From assembly GCF_014218295.1 (NCBI RefSeq), contig NZ_AP023287.1, forward strand, positions 5,022,001 through 5,086,000: DNA of 64,000 nucleotides, in the 5' to 3' direction. This stretch comes from Mycolicibacterium litorale. GTDB taxonomy: Bacteria; Actinomycetota; Actinomycetes; Mycobacteriales; Mycobacteriaceae. This document shows, piece by piece, positions 1 to 12,146 of this stretch. A model generated the notes under the pieces. The model worked only from the letters and a program-made list of their open reading frames with translations. It was not told where the DNA came from and did not search any database. The first letter of the stretch is position 1. Every line of letters starts with the position of its first letter. The position numbers were made by a program, and so were the translations under genes.

Positions 1-256
1 CGCCGGGTTCGACGGTGATCGTGCTGCCGCCCGGCAGCGCCGGGACGTTCGCGATCGCGTCGGTGACCTCACCCCAGTCGGGGCGCCGGTGCGGATCGGC
101 CAGGTCGTAGGAGTGCGCCTCGATCTCGAGGCCCACCCGGCCGATCGGACCGTCGCGCAGACAGTGGGCGGTGATGTACTCGGCGGCCTCGGCTGCCGAG
201 GCGAATTCGTCGGGTGCCGCATCGCACCCCGGGTCACACGTGATCGGAACGGTCAA
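1..256 (-). CDS. egtA: Glutamate-cysteine ligase EgtA, N-terminal part (cut by window edge)
   Basis: The reverse strand from a TTG at 256 encodes 85 residues that run off the left edge. The stretch V-G-L-E-I-E-A-H-S-Y-D-L near residue 42 and the following D-P-H-R-R-P-D-W match the start of the actinobacterial glutamate-cysteine ligase that makes gamma-glutamylcysteine for ergothioneine synthesis. A GGGAGG ribosome site lies about 9 bases before the TTG, and in-frame stops further upstream rule out a longer form. In M. tuberculosis and M. smegmatis egtA heads the ergothioneine operon, so egtB-E would be expected beyond the edge. Only the N-terminus is visible; the family call is firm, the choice of TTG less so. 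Confidence 0.85.
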   Translation of the reverse strand, partial: MTVPITCDPGCDAAPDEFASAAEAAEYITAHCLRDGPIGRVGLEIEAHSYDLADPHRRPDWGEVTDAIANVPALPGGSTITVEPG

Positions 257-419
257 CTCACCCCATCCCTCCCGGGTCCGGACCGCAGGGACTGGACCGC
301 TGGTAGGCAGCCGCGGGACCGGTCGATCCCGCTTCCGGTCTCATTGTCCAGAGCGGACCGACAAGTTCACCTCATTTACGGGTGACGGCTCGGTGACATG
401 TGCGTGGCCGCACGGGCGG

Positions 420-1064
420 TCATTGCCCCAGGGTGTTCTGCATGGCCCCGGCCAGCACGTTGACGGCTGGACCGCCGTTGCCGGATTGGCACACCTTCGC
501 TTGCAACAGCACGTTCTCGCGTTTACGGGTGGTGGTGAAGCAGCGCCGGTCGGTGCCCGCCTCCTGTTTAACCCAGTCGGCGTCGGCGGGACCGGCCGGC
601 CCGCCGGTGAAGGTCCACACCTGGGTGGTGAAGTTGTCGAGGTGCATCGCGGTGGTCTGTCCGGCGCAGCCCGCGGTGCGGTCGACGACGCGGCGGTAGG
701 CGCGCTCGGCGGCGTCGGTGGTGGCGAACACCCCGACCGCCTGTTTGACCAGGTGGGTGGCGTCGGTCGGCGACTCCTGCGCGACGGCACCGTTGAACGA
801 GGCCAGGTCGGGATCGTTGTAGACCTCGGGCAGGCCGACATCCGCCCAGTTGTTGCACGCCGGGTTGTCGACGTAGAAGGCCTGCACCGGGTGGGTGAAG
901 AACGACTCCCAGCGCAGCGAGGCCCCGACGATGTTGCCCACCGAACCCTTGCCGAGCACGGCGTAGTTGACCACGCCTGGATCGGAGGGGCGGGCCTGTG
1001 CGGGCGCCGCCACGGCCAGTGCGAGGCCGGCCGCGGCGACGCCCACCAGGAACCGCATCGGCAC
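420..1064 (-). CDS. Secreted PknH-sensor-like protein
   Basis: A 214-residue protein with an N-terminal signal peptide (hydrophobic core at about residues 4-18, Ala-rich cleavage region near A-Q-A-R). The mature part has four cysteines spread as in the extracellular sensor domain of the mycobacterial kinase PknH, including N-P-A-C-N-N-W near residue 68 and the C-terminal V-C-Q-S-G-N-G. Proteins of this type occur without a kinase in mycobacteria and the ligand is unknown. The first possible start is a GTG at 1064 sharing a base with the ohr stop; an ATG at 1058 (MRFLVG) is an equally good start. It sits between egtA and ohr on the same strand. Confidence 0.75.
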   Translation of the reverse strand: MPMRFLVGVAAAGLALAVAAPAQARPSDPGVVNYAVLGKGSVGNIVGASLRWESFFTHPVQAFYVDNPACNNWADVGLPEVYNDPDLASFNGAVAQESPTDATHLVKQAVGVFATTDAAERAYRRVVDRTAGCAGQTTAMHLDNFTTQVWTFTGGPAGPADADWVKQEAGTDRRCFTTTRKRENVLLQAKVCQSGNGGPAVNVLAGAMQNTLGQ

Positions 1065-1492
1065 TAGACCTTCGCCGACAGCTTCACGTCGATGTTGCCG
1101 CGGGTGGCCTTCGAGTACGGGCAGAACGCGTGCGCCTTCTCCATCAGGTCGTCGGCGACGGACTGCTCGAGCCCGGGCAGGTAGCCGATCAGGTGGGCGG
1201 TGAGACCGAAGCCGCCCTCTGAGTCGGGACCGAACCCGACCTGCGCGGTGATGGCCGACGCCTCGTCGATCTGGATGTCGTTGTTCTTGGCCTGCAGGCG
1301 CAGCGCGCCGAGGAAGCAGGCGGCGTAGCCGGCCGAGAAGAGCAGCTCGGGGTTGACGCCCTCACCGCTGCCACCCATCTCCTTGGGCGGGCGGGTGTCG
1401 AAGTCGATCTTGTCGTCGCTGGACTTCACGTGGCCGTTGCGGCCGCCGCCGCTGGCCGTCGACTCTGCGGTGTACTTCACTTCGATGCTCAT
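1064..1492 (-). CDS. ohr: Organic hydroperoxide resistance protein Ohr
   Basis: 142 residues, the usual Ohr/OsmC length. The two redox cysteines are visible: C59 in A-A-C-F and C124 in F-C-P-Y-S. Ohr reduces organic and fatty-acid hydroperoxides with thiol (lipoyl) reductants in the cytoplasm. The start at 1492 gives the usual Ohr N-terminus. It lies downstream of katA on the same strand but is separated by an 88-bp gap with a strong hairpin, so it may have its own promoter. No OhrR gene is adjacent. With furA-katA it forms a peroxide-defence block interrupting otherwise conserved mycobacterial gene order. Confidence 0.92.
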   Translation of the reverse strand: MSIEVKYTAESTASGGGRNGHVKSSDDKIDFDTRPPKEMGGSGEGVNPELLFSAGYAACFLGALRLQAKNNDIQIDEASAITAQVGFGPDSEGGFGLTAHLIGYLPGLEQSVADDLMEKAHAFCPYSKATRGNIDVKLSAKV

Positions 1493-1528
1493 GGTCCACG
1501 ATCATGCCAGCCTGGCCTGAGACGGCAA

Positions 1529-1560
1529 GACGCCCCGGCCGCGTCGGCGACCGGGGCGTC
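1529..1560 (-). terminator. Hairpin downstream of katA
   Basis: Perfect 10-bp arms GACGCCCCGG / CCGGGGCGTC (1529-1538 and 1551-1560) around a 12-base loop, 20 bases after the katA stop. There is no long T tract, as is common for mycobacterial terminators. It probably separates katA from ohr transcription. Confidence 0.6.
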
Positions 1561-1580
1561 CCGTGGGGCTGCAGAGATGT

Positions 1581-3137
1581 CTATGCCTGCGCGCCGACCT
1601 TCACCTTCGGTTCGGCGCTGTCGCCGGCGACGGCGCTCTGGCCTTCCTGCGCCGGCTGGGTTCCGGCGCCGTCGGCCTCGGCGAGCTTGGCCTTGACACC
1701 CGCCTCGACCTTGGCGCCCAGGTCGGCGTCGACGTTGCGCCAGTACTGGTACACCCGCTCGAGCACCTCGGGCGTCACACCGTTCGAGGCGTGGCCGATG
1801 ATGTTGTGCGCCAGGCGTTCCCGCTCCTCGGCGGTCATCACCTCACGCACCAGGGTACCGGCCTGTCCGAAGTCGTCGTCCTCGGCGTGCTGGACGTAAC
1901 CCGCGCGCACGGCCGTGCCGTCGAAGCCCCACTGGCCGCCGTCGCCGGCGCGCTCGGGGTCGGCGTGCGGACCGCCGTAGGAGTTCGGCGCGTACACCGG
2001 CACATCGGGGGCGTTGAAGGTGTGGCGCATCGCGCCCTCCTTGGAGTAGGAGTTCACCTCGGCGGCGCGGGCGCGGTTCGGGGGCAGCTCGGCGTAGTTG
2101 GTGCCGATCCGGTACCGCTGGGCGTCGGCGTAGGAGAAGACGCGGCCCAGCAGCATCTTGTCCGGCGAGAAACCGATGCCCGGAACGATGTTCGACGGGG
2201 CGAACGCGGCCTGCTCGATCTCGACGAAGTAGTTCTGCGGGTTTCGGTTCAGCGTCCAGGTGCCGACCTCGATCAGCGGATAGTCCTTCTTCGACCACAC
2301 CTTGGTCAGGTCGAACGGGTTGAACCGGTAGGACTCCGCCTCGTCGACGGGCATGATCTGGACCTTCAGCGTCCAGCTCGGGAACTCGCCGCGCTCGATG
2401 GCGTTCCACAGGTCGGCGCGGTGGTAATCCGGATCGCTGCCCGCCAGCCGGTCGGCCTCCTCCTGGGTGAGGAACTCGATGCCCTGGTTGGTCTTGAAGT
2501 GGTACTTCACCCAGAATCGCTCACCGGCGGCGTTGACCCACTGATAGGTGTGGCTGCCGTAGCCGTTCATGTGACGGTAGGTCTTCGGGATGCCGCGGTC
2601 ACCCATCAGCCACGTCACCTGGTGGGCGGTCTCCGGGCGCAGGGTCCAGAAGTCCCACTGCATGTTGTGGTCGCGAAGTCCGTTGCCGGGCAGTCGCTTC
2701 TGGCTGCGGATGAAGTCGGGGAACTTGATCGCGTCGCGGATGAAGAAGACCGGCGTGTTGTTGCCGACGATGTCGTAGTTGCCGTCCTCGGTGTAGAACT
2801 TCACCGCGAAACCGCGCGGGTCACGCCACGTGTCGGGGCTGCCCTGCTCGCCGGCCACGGTGGAGAAGCGCACGAGCGATTCGGTGCGCGCACCGGGCTG
2901 GAACAGCTTGGCCTTGGTGTAGTTCGCGATCTCGGGATTGGTGACCACGAGTTCGCCGTAGGCGCCCGCACCCTTGGCGTGCACGATGCGTTCCGGCACC
3001 CGCTCGCGGTTGAACTGCGCGAGCTTTTCGATCAGGTACCAGTCGTGGAGCAGGACGGGACCCTGCGCGCCGGCGGTCAGCGACTCGTTGTCGCTCTCGA
3101 CGGGTACCCCGGTGTTACTGGTGGTGGGTTTGGTCAT
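1581..3137 (-). CDS. katA: Monofunctional haem catalase KatA
   Basis: 518 residues from the ATG at 3137, which overlaps the furA stop in ATGA. The reading frame stays open further upstream across furA, but the catalase homology begins at [10 protein letters not shown]. Catalase landmarks are the distal histidine in V-H-A-K-G (about H53), the asparagine in G-N-N-T-P-V-F-F, and the proximal tyrosine segment [11 protein letters not shown]. The length fits a small-subunit (clade 3) catalase, which dismutates H2O2. The overlap with furA implies co-transcription and translational coupling, so expression should follow the FurA operator upstream of furA. In M. tuberculosis furA instead precedes katG; here the partner is a monofunctional catalase. 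Confidence 0.93.
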   Translation of the reverse strand: MTKPTTSNTGVPVESDNESLTAGAQGPVLLHDWYLIEKLAQFNRERVPERIVHAKGAGAYGELVVTNPEIANYTKAKLFQPGARTESLVRFSTVAGEQGSPDTWRDPRGFAVKFYTEDGNYDIVGNNTPVFFIRDAIKFPDFIRSQKRLPGNGLRDHNMQWDFWTLRPETAHQVTWLMGDRGIPKTYRHMNGYGSHTYQWVNAAGERFWVKYHFKTNQGIEFLTQEEADRLAGSDPDYHRADLWNAIERGEFPSWTLKVQIMPVDEAESYRFNPFDLTKVWSKKDYPLIEVGTWTLNRNPQNYFVEIEQAAFAPSNIVPGIGFSPDKMLLGRVFSYADAQRYRIGTNYAELPPNRARAAEVNSYSKEGAMRHTFNAPDVPVYAPNSYGGPHADPERAGDGGQWGFDGTAVRAGYVQHAEDDDFGQAGTLVREVMTAEERERLAHNIIGHASNGVTPEVLERVYQYWRNVDADLGAKVEAGVKAKLAEADGAGTQPAQEGQSAVAGDSAEPKVKVGAQA

Positions 3138-3604
3138 TGGGCGAACTCCTCGTTGTGATGGAATGAATCCTGTTGCCGCGAGCGGCAATCCGCGCAGGTT
3201 CCCCAGAACACGACCTCGGCTTCGTCGACGGTGAAACCGTCTTCGACACTCGAGGGGTGCAGGCACGGCGCGGCGCCGACGACGCAGTCCACGTCGGCCA
3301 CCCGGCCGCAGCCGCGGCACACCAGGTGGTGGTGGTTGTCGCCGATGCGGGTCTCGTAGCGCGCCGACGAACCCGCGGGCTCGATGCGGCGGACCAGGCC
3401 CGCGGACACACATGCCCGCAGGACGTCGTAGATCGCCTGCGTGGACACGGAGCCGAGCGCGTCGCGCACCCGGCTCGCGACGTCGTCGGCCGTCGAGTGT
3501 GGTGCCGCCGCGAGCGCGGACAGCACCGCGAGCCGGGGTGCGGTGACCCGAAGCCCCGCGGCCCGTAACCGGGCCTCGGGGCTGGAGTCGTGCGTCGGGG
3601 TCAT
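3134..3604 (-). CDS. furA: Fur-family peroxide/iron repressor FurA
   Basis: 156 residues. An N-terminal winged helix (recognition segment S-T-Q-A-I-Y-D-V-L at about residues 54-62) is followed by the metal-binding part with H-H-H at 91-93, C-R-G-C at 96-99 and a second C-A-D-C near the end, the structural zinc pattern of Fur proteins. It is translationally coupled to katA (ATGA overlap). In mycobacteria FurA represses its own operon with the downstream catalase gene and is inactivated by peroxide. The start ATG at 3604 lies directly downstream of a sequence nearly identical to the known mycobacterial furA operator. Confidence 0.92.
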   Translation of the reverse strand: MTPTHDSSPEARLRAAGLRVTAPRLAVLSALAAAPHSTADDVASRVRDALGSVSTQAIYDVLRACVSAGLVRRIEPAGSSARYETRIGDNHHHLVCRGCGRVADVDCVVGAAPCLHPSSVEDGFTVDEAEVVFWGTCADCRSRQQDSFHHNEEFAQ

Positions 3605-3620
3605 GCCATCGAGTATGCGC

Positions 3621-3645
3621 CCTTTCTGGACTCAGTCAAGATAAG
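3621..3645 (-). promoter_or_regulatory. FurA operator / furA promoter region
   Basis: Read on the minus strand this is ATCTTGACTGAGTCCAGAAA, very close to the AT-rich autoregulatory operator described upstream of furA in M. tuberculosis and M. smegmatis (ATCTTGACTGATTCCAG). It ends about 20 bases before the furA ATG, the spacing expected for FurA blocking the furA-katA promoter. Confidence 0.8.
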
Positions 3646-3662
3646 AACTGGAATGATTCCAA

Positions 3663-4088
3663 TCACGGTCGGGCGGGCGCTGTGGTGGACGGACTACCGG
3701 GCTGCGCCGGCTGGGCGGGCTGCATGCCCGGCTGACCAGGGCCGAACGGCATGCCCGGCCGTTCCAGCTGAGCGCGCGGACCCATCGGGAACATGCCCGC
3801 CGGGGGTCCGTCGCGGAACATCATGTGGCCGTGGCCGGGACCGCCGTCGCGGTGGTGCCCGCCGCCGTTCGCGTTCTTGCCGAGCACGAAGCCGGAGAAG
3901 AAGACGACGGCCACGATGAACACGACGCCCGCGACGATGCCGACCCAGGCGGCGATCGTGGTCACGCGATTGGGGCGGCGGCGCTCCTCAGGCGTCTCGA
4001 CGTAGGCGGCCTGCCGGGGCGGCGGCGCGTGGACGGGTTCGGTCTTGGGATCGGTCGACGACTCGGGACTGGACGGGTTTTCGGTCAT
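3663..4088 (-). CDS. Proline-rich single-pass membrane protein
   Basis: 141 residues: a Pro/Ser-rich cytoplasmic N-terminus (1-43), one transmembrane helix at about 44-70 (A-W-V-G-I-V-A-G-V-V), then a low-complexity Gly/His/Met/Pro tail with G-G-G-H-H-R-D-G and G-H-G-H-M-M. The His/Met clusters could bind metal, but that is inference. Its place before the DUF4185 gene matches the proline-rich protein at the same locus of M. tuberculosis. No enzyme domain is visible and the function is unknown. Confidence 0.7.
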   Translation of the reverse strand: MTENPSSPESSTDPKTEPVHAPPPRQAAYVETPEERRRPNRVTTIAAWVGIVAGVVFIVAVVFFSGFVLGKNANGGGHHRDGGPGHGHMMFRDGPPAGMFPMGPRAQLERPGMPFGPGQPGMQPAQPAQPGSPSTTAPARP

Positions 4089-4241
4089 GCGCCCGATGAT
4101 GCGAGCGCTGCCGATGTGGCGGTCCTGTATGGGCTATGAATCCGCTGTGAAGTGGCCGGGGCTGGCCACGTGCGTAACGCCACGGCGGGAACACGGCCCG
4201 CGGAGCACCCTCCCGTTACGCGAATCCAGCGATGCGCGGAT

Positions 4242-7720
<3,479 letters not shown>

Positions 7721-7802
7721 TGAACTAGCCTTTCGCGCGGGAAAAAGTCCCACCAAGGATAAGGGCTGCGCGCACCTGGTTTTTCCCGCCGGTAACTTTC
7801 AG

Positions 7803-8426
7803 GTGGTGGCCAACCCGCCCGCCGATCGGCACGCCGACACCCGCGTACCCATCCATCCCCACCTCGCCGCCCGCTGGAGTCCCCGCGTGTTCGATCCGGC
7901 GGCGGTCCTCGACGACGACGCGCTCACCGCGCTGCTGGAGGCCGCGCGGTGGTCGGCGACGTGGGGTGGCCGCCAACCGGTGCGCTTCGTCGTCGGCCGC
8001 CGCGGCGACCCGACGTTCGACGGCCTGGCCGGGGTGCTGCGCCGCGGCAACAGCTACGCGCGGGCGGCGAGCGCGCTGATCCTGGTGTGCGCCGACGAGG
8101 GAGAGGACGAGCGCACCGCGCGCTACGCCGTCTTCGACGCGGGCGCCGCGGTGGCGAACCTCAGCGTCGAGGCGGTGTCGCGGTCGCTGATCACCCACCC
8201 GATGGCCGGCTTCGACATCGACGGGGCGCGCGCGGCGTTCGCGATCCCCGACGGCGTTCTCCCCCTGGCCGTCGTCGCCGTCGGGCGCCTCGGCGACCAC
8301 GCGCAGGCCGACGAGGCGCTCGTCGAACGCGACTCCCGGCCCCGTGCGCGGTTGCCGCTCGAGCAGGTGGCGTTCAGCGGGACGTGGGGCCACCCCGCGG
8401 TCGATTCCCCCTGTGACGACAATTAA
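7803..8426 (+). CDS. Nitroreductase-family flavoprotein
   Basis: About 207 residues from a GTG at 7803 (a second GTG follows at 7806). The segment A-A-R-W-S-A-T-W-G-G-R-Q-P-V-R-F-V-V near residue 45 is the FMN-contact motif of the nitroreductase fold, and the C-terminal P-L-A-V-V-A-V-G-R-L-G-D is typical of the same family. Such enzymes use FMN and NAD(P)H to reduce nitro groups, quinones or aldehydes; the substrate cannot be read from sequence. It diverges from lysC with only about 80 bp between them. Its 3' end carries the first half-site of a candidate GlnR box for amt. Confidence 0.8.
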   Translation: MVANPPADRHADTRVPIHPHLAARWSPRVFDPAAVLDDDALTALLEAARWSATWGGRQPVRFVVGRRGDPTFDGLAGVLRRGNSYARAASALILVCADEGEDERTARYAVFDAGAAVANLSVEAVSRSLITHPMAGFDIDGARAAFAIPDGVLPLAVVAVGRLGDHAQADEALVERDSRPRARLPLEQVAFSGTWGHPAVDSPCDDN

Positions 8427-8475
8427 CGGCGATGCAACACGAATGACCCTGTCTCTGTAACAGAAACATCAGTTA
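8422..8475 (+). promoter_or_regulatory. Candidate GlnR-controlled promoter region of amt
   Basis: TTAAC at 8422-8426 is followed after 6 bases by GCAAC at 8433-8437, matching the actinobacterial GlnR pattern gTnAC-n6-GnAAC. Further half-site-like words GTAAC (8456), GAAAC (8462) and GTTAC (8471) follow before the amt start. GlnR activates amt genes under nitrogen limitation in M. smegmatis, which makes the site plausible. The pattern match was made by eye. Confidence 0.5.
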
Positions 8476-8528
8476 CTGCCTGTGATCGGCCGCCGTGGGC
8501 CGCTTATCCCTTGCAGAAGAGGTTTCAC

Positions 8529-9782
8529 ATGGATACAGGAACCACAGCATTCATGCTGTGTTGCGTCATCGGCCTCACGCTGATGATTCCGGGTCTTGCG
8601 CTGTTCTACGGCGGCATGGTCTCCGTCAAGAGTTCGACCAACATGATGATGATGACCTTCGGGGCCGTCGCATCCGTGGGGCTGCTGTGGGTGCTGTTCG
8701 GCTTCTCGATGGTGTTCGGCACCTCCTACGGGGGCTTCGTCGGCAGCGTCACCGAGTTCGCCGGGATGAAGGACCTCCTGGAGCCGATGACCACCGTCGA
8801 CGGGCTCCCGATCAGCCTGTTCGCGGTCTTCCAGGCGCTGTTCGCGGCGATCACGGTGGCGCTGATCTCCGGCGCGGTCGCCGACCGGATGAAGTTCGGC
8901 GCGTGGATGGGCTTCGCCACGCTGTGGGCGGTGCTGGTGTACTTCCCCGTCGCGCACTGGGTGTTCGCGTTCGACGGTGTGGTGACCGAGAACTCGGTCG
9001 GCGGCTGGATCGCCAACACGCTCGGCGCCGTCGACTTCGCCGGCGGCACCGCGGTGCACATCAACGCCGGTGCCGCGGCGCTCGCCGTCGCGATCGTGCT
9101 GGGCAAGTCGGCGATGTTCGGCCAGCTGCGCAAACCGCACAACGTCCCGTTGACGCTGCTCGGCGCGGGTCTGCTGTGGGCCGGCTGGTACGCCTTCAAC
9201 GGTGGCTCCGCGCTGGCCGCGGGCAACTCCGCGGCCATCGTCATGGTCACGACGTTCGTGGCCACCTGCGCCGCGGTGCTGGCCTGGCTGGCCGTGGAGA
9301 AGATCAAGGACGGCCACGTCACCGGTGTCGGCGCGGCCTCGGGCGCGATCACCGGCCTGGTCGCGATCACCCCCGCCTGCGGTGCGGTCACCCCGGTCGG
9401 CGCGATCTTCGTCGGCGGGATCGCCGGCGCGGTGTGTGTCTACGCGGTCGGCCTGAAATCGCGTTTCGGATATGACGATTCGCTCGACGTGGTCGGTGTG
9501 CACCTCGTCGGCGGCGTGATCGGCACCCTGCTGATCGGCTTCTTCGCCAGCGAGGGGATGCCGAACGGCATCAACGGTCTGTTCTACGGCGGCGGTATCG
9601 ACCAGCTGTGGAAGCAGGCGGTCGCGGCCGGTGCGGTGATGCTCTATTCGTTCGCGGTGGCCTACCTCATCGCGTTCGCGCTCAAGAAGACCGTCGGGAT
9701 CCGCATCTCCCCCGACGAGGAGGAGCAGGGCATCGACGCCAAGTTCCACCGCGAATCCTCCTACGACATGCAACCGGTCTAG
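8529..9782 (+). CDS. amt: Ammonium transporter
   Basis: 417 residues from the ATG at 8529, preceded by AGAAGAGG at 8515-8522. The frame is open slightly further upstream from a TTG but lacks a ribosome site. About 11 transmembrane helices and Amt signatures are present: F-Y-G-G-M-V near the start, D-F-A-G-G-T-A-V-H-I-N-A-G in the middle (pore histidine), and a second conserved histidine in V-V-G-V-H-L-V-G-G. It conducts ammonium across the cytoplasmic membrane. No glnK or glnD follows, unlike the main amt locus of actinobacteria; here amt precedes glutamine-synthetase-like genes, pointing to a nitrogen-scavenging role. Confidence 0.95.
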   Translation: MDTGTTAFMLCCVIGLTLMIPGLALFYGGMVSVKSSTNMMMMTFGAVASVGLLWVLFGFSMVFGTSYGGFVGSVTEFAGMKDLLEPMTTVDGLPISLFAVFQALFAAITVALISGAVADRMKFGAWMGFATLWAVLVYFPVAHWVFAFDGVVTENSVGGWIANTLGAVDFAGGTAVHINAGAAALAVAIVLGKSAMFGQLRKPHNVPLTLLGAGLLWAGWYAFNGGSALAAGNSAAIVMVTTFVATCAAVLAWLAVEKIKDGHVTGVGAASGAITGLVAITPACGAVTPVGAIFVGGIAGAVCVYAVGLKSRFGYDDSLDVVGVHLVGGVIGTLLIGFFASEGMPNGINGLFYGGGIDQLWKQAVAAGAVMLYSFAVAYLIAFALKKTVGIRISPDEEEQGIDAKFHRESSYDMQPV

Positions 9783-9790
9783 CCCGACCC

Positions 9791-9833
9791 TGCGGCCGGC
9801 GCGGGGCGTTCAGCCCCGTTCCGGCCGCATTTG
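9791..9833 (+). terminator. Rho-independent terminator after amt
   Basis: Arms TGCGGCCGG (9791-9799) and CCGGCCGCA (9821-9829) pair perfectly, with an inner GGGGC/GCCCC stem, followed by TTTGC. It separates amt from glnT. Confidence 0.75.
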
Positions 9834-9894
9834 CATGTCCATCGAGTTTCCTATCGTGATACAGTGATTCATCTCAAGAGACAGGGTTCCCATT

Positions 9895-11205
9895 ATGTCC
9901 ACCGATCTCGCCGCCCTCGCCGAGAAGACCGGCACCAAGTTCATCCTCGCTCTGTTCGTCGACCTGCGCGGAAAGCCTTGCGCCAAACTCGTTCCCGTCG
10001 AAGCGGTCGAACTGCTCGCCACTGAGGGCGTCGGCTTCGCCGGCTACGCCGTCGGCGCGATGGGCCAGGAGCCCAAGGACCCCGACCTCATGGCGATCCC
10101 CGACCCCGCATCGTTCACCCCGATCCCGTTCGTCAAAGACGGCCTGGCGATGGTGCATTGCGATCCCCACGTCGAAGGCAAACCGTGGCCGTACGCCCCG
10201 CGGGTGATCCTCAAGACCCTCATCCAGCAGGCCGCCGACGCCGGCTTCGAGCCCTGGGTCGGCGCGGAGGTCGAGTACTTCCTGCTCACCCGCAACCCCG
10301 ACGGCAGCCTCGCCACCGCCGACGCCGCCGACACCGCCGCCCAGCCGTGCTACGACGCCCGCGGCGTCACCCGCATGTACGACCACCTCACCGCGATCTC
10401 CAGTGCGATGAACCAGCTGGGCTGGTCGAACTACGCCAACGACCACGAGGACGGCAACGGCCAGTTCGAGCAGAACTTCCAGTTCTCCGACGCACTCACC
10501 ACCGCCGACCGGGTCATCACGCTGCGCTACCTGCTCTCGATGATCGCCGCCGAGCGCGGCATGGTCGCCACCTTCATGCCCAAACCGTTCGGTGACCGCA
10601 CGGGCAGCGGTCTGCACCTGCACCTGTCGCTGACCAGCGCGGGCACCCCCGTGTTCCCCTGCGATTCCGACGACCGGGGCCTGGGCCTGTCGGACGCCGC
10701 CTACTCGTTCATCGGCGGGATTCTGGACCACGCCTGTGCGCTGCAGTCGGTGATCGCACCGACGGTCAACTCCTACAAGCGAACCGGGGCCACCAGTACC
10801 GCGTCGGGGGCATCCTGGGCGCCGCGCAGCGCGACCTTCGGCGGCAACGACCGCACCCACTACATCCGCGTCCCCGACTCGCAGCGGATCGAACTGCGCG
10901 GCGGCGACGGATCGGCCAACCCGTACCTCGCGGTCGCCGCGGCTCTGGGCGCCGGCCTCGACGGCATCAAGCGGTCGGCCGACCCCGGCCCGATCGGCGC
11001 GGTCGTGGAGAGCCGCTCGACGCTGCCGCCCACGCTGCTGCACGCGGTCGAGCAACTCGAGAGCGATGCCGTCGTCTCCGGAGTCCTCGACGCCGCGGGC
11101 GAGGGGGTCGCGCGCTATTTCGCCGACCTCAAGCGGCACGAGTTCTTCGACTACCACGGGACGGTCAGCCCGTGGGAGGTCGATCAGTACCTGACGGCGT
11201 TCTAG
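9895..11205 (+). CDS. glnT: GlnT-type glutamine synthetase-like ligase
   Basis: 436 residues with the glutamine synthetase catalytic fold: V-G-A-E-V-E-Y-F-L near residue 121 (metal site), G-S-G-L-H-L-H-L-S-L in the middle and R-I-E-L-R-G-G-D-G-S-A-N-P-Y-L near 340. Sequence style and length are those of the GlnT family (annotated type III glutamate-ammonia ligase; members also make gamma-glutamylmethylamide from glutamate and methylamine). It is the first gene of a run with glxB-glxC-glxD and an FAD oxidoreductase, an arrangement known from methylamine/N-methylglutamate pathways. Whether it uses ammonia or an amine cannot be told here. Confidence 0.88.
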   Translation: MSTDLAALAEKTGTKFILALFVDLRGKPCAKLVPVEAVELLATEGVGFAGYAVGAMGQEPKDPDLMAIPDPASFTPIPFVKDGLAMVHCDPHVEGKPWPYAPRVILKTLIQQAADAGFEPWVGAEVEYFLLTRNPDGSLATADAADTAAQPCYDARGVTRMYDHLTAISSAMNQLGWSNYANDHEDGNGQFEQNFQFSDALTTADRVITLRYLLSMIAAERGMVATFMPKPFGDRTGSGLHLHLSLTSAGTPVFPCDSDDRGLGLSDAAYSFIGGILDHACALQSVIAPTVNSYKRTGATSTASGASWAPRSATFGGNDRTHYIRVPDSQRIELRGGDGSANPYLAVAAALGAGLDGIKRSADPGPIGAVVESRSTLPPTLLHAVEQLESDAVVSGVLDAAGEGVARYFADLKRHEFFDYHGTVSPWEVDQYLTAF

Positions 11206-11249
11206 ACCGTCCTGAACCACCGAAGACAGACAGAGAAAGCGAGCGACTG

Positions 11250-12146
11250 ATGTGTGGGATCGTCGGGTTGCACCTGCGCAACCCCGAACTCCATCCACGG
11301 CTGGGTGAGCTGCTCACCGGAATGCTGTGCGAGATGTCCGACCGCGGAAGCGATTCCACGGGAGTGGCGGTGTACGGCGACCCGGCGTGGACGCCACCCG
11401 GCCACGGCTGCGTCTCCCTGTTGGAGATCGGGGCGTCCCCGGAGTCGGCGTCCGAGGCCATCGGCACCGCGTTGGGGGTGCCGGTGTCGGTGACCGTGCT
11501 CGACGCCACCTACCTGGTGACCGCGCAGGCCGAGTCGGAAGCGGTGCTCGCCGCCGCTCGCGCGGCGTTCCCCGAGGCACTGATCGCCGGCTTCGGTGAG
11601 GATCTCGCGGTCCTCAAGGGGGTGGGCGATCCGCGGAAGTTGACCGAGGCGTGGGGACTGGCGACGGCTCAGGGCTGGCAGGGCGTCGGGCACACCCGCA
11701 TGGCCACCGAGTCCGCGGTCACCCCGTCGGGTGCGCACCCGTACGCGGTCGGACCCGACCAGTGCCTGGTGCACAACGGATCGTTCGCCAATCACGCCAC
11801 CATTCGTCGCGAATTGCGCGCCGCCGGTGTGGAATTCGACAGCGAGAACGACACCGAGGTCGGGGCGCGGTTCGTCGCCACCCAGCTGGCCGCCGGCCGT
11901 GACATCGAGACCGCGCTGAAGGAACTGTGCGCCACGTTCGACGGCTTCTACACCCTGCTGGTGTCGAACCGGGACTCGTTCGCGGTCGTGCGTGACGCGA
12001 TCGCCTGCAAACCCGCGGTGATCGCCGAGACCGCCGACTGGGTCGCCATGGCCAGTGAGTACCGCGCGCTGTCCGGTCTGCCCGGCGTCGGGAACGCCGC
12101 GATCTGGGAGCCCGAGCCCGAGGTGGTGTACGCATGGAAGAGATGA
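11250..12146 (+). CDS. glxB: Class II glutamine amidotransferase GlxB
   Basis: 298 residues beginning M-C-G-I-V-G-L, so the catalytic N-terminal cysteine is exposed after Met removal, as in all class II (Ntn) amidotransferases. G-H-T-R-M-A-T-E near 155 and V-H-N-G-S-F-A-N near 180 are the matching substrate and oxyanion segments. The domain hydrolyses glutamine and delivers ammonia, and corresponds to the N-terminal part of glutamate synthase and to MgsA of N-methylglutamate synthase. The next gene starts inside its 3' end. Confidence 0.9.
   Translation: MCGIVGLHLRNPELHPRLGELLTGMLCEMSDRGSDSTGVAVYGDPAWTPPGHGCVSLLEIGASPESASEAIGTALGVPVSVTVLDATYLVTAQAESEAVLAAARAAFPEALIAGFGEDLAVLKGVGDPRKLTEAWGLATAQGWQGVGHTRMATESAVTPSGAHPYAVGPDQCLVHNGSFANHATIRRELRAAGVEFDSENDTEVGARFVATQLAAGRDIETALKELCATFDGFYTLLVSNRDSFAVVRDAIACKPAVIAETADWVAMASEYRALSGLPGVGNAAIWEPEPEVVYAWKR

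Noticed and set aside
171..1067. 298-residue plus-strand frame over egtA and the PknH-like gene
   Set aside because: The reverse strand encodes EgtA residues and a signal-peptide protein; the plus frame has no family features.
3134..3413. Catalase frame appears to start at 3413, giving a 610-residue protein
   Set aside because: The extra 92 residues are an out-of-frame reading of furA with Arg/Pro-rich shadow composition; catalase homology and a ribosome-coupled ATG begin at 3137.
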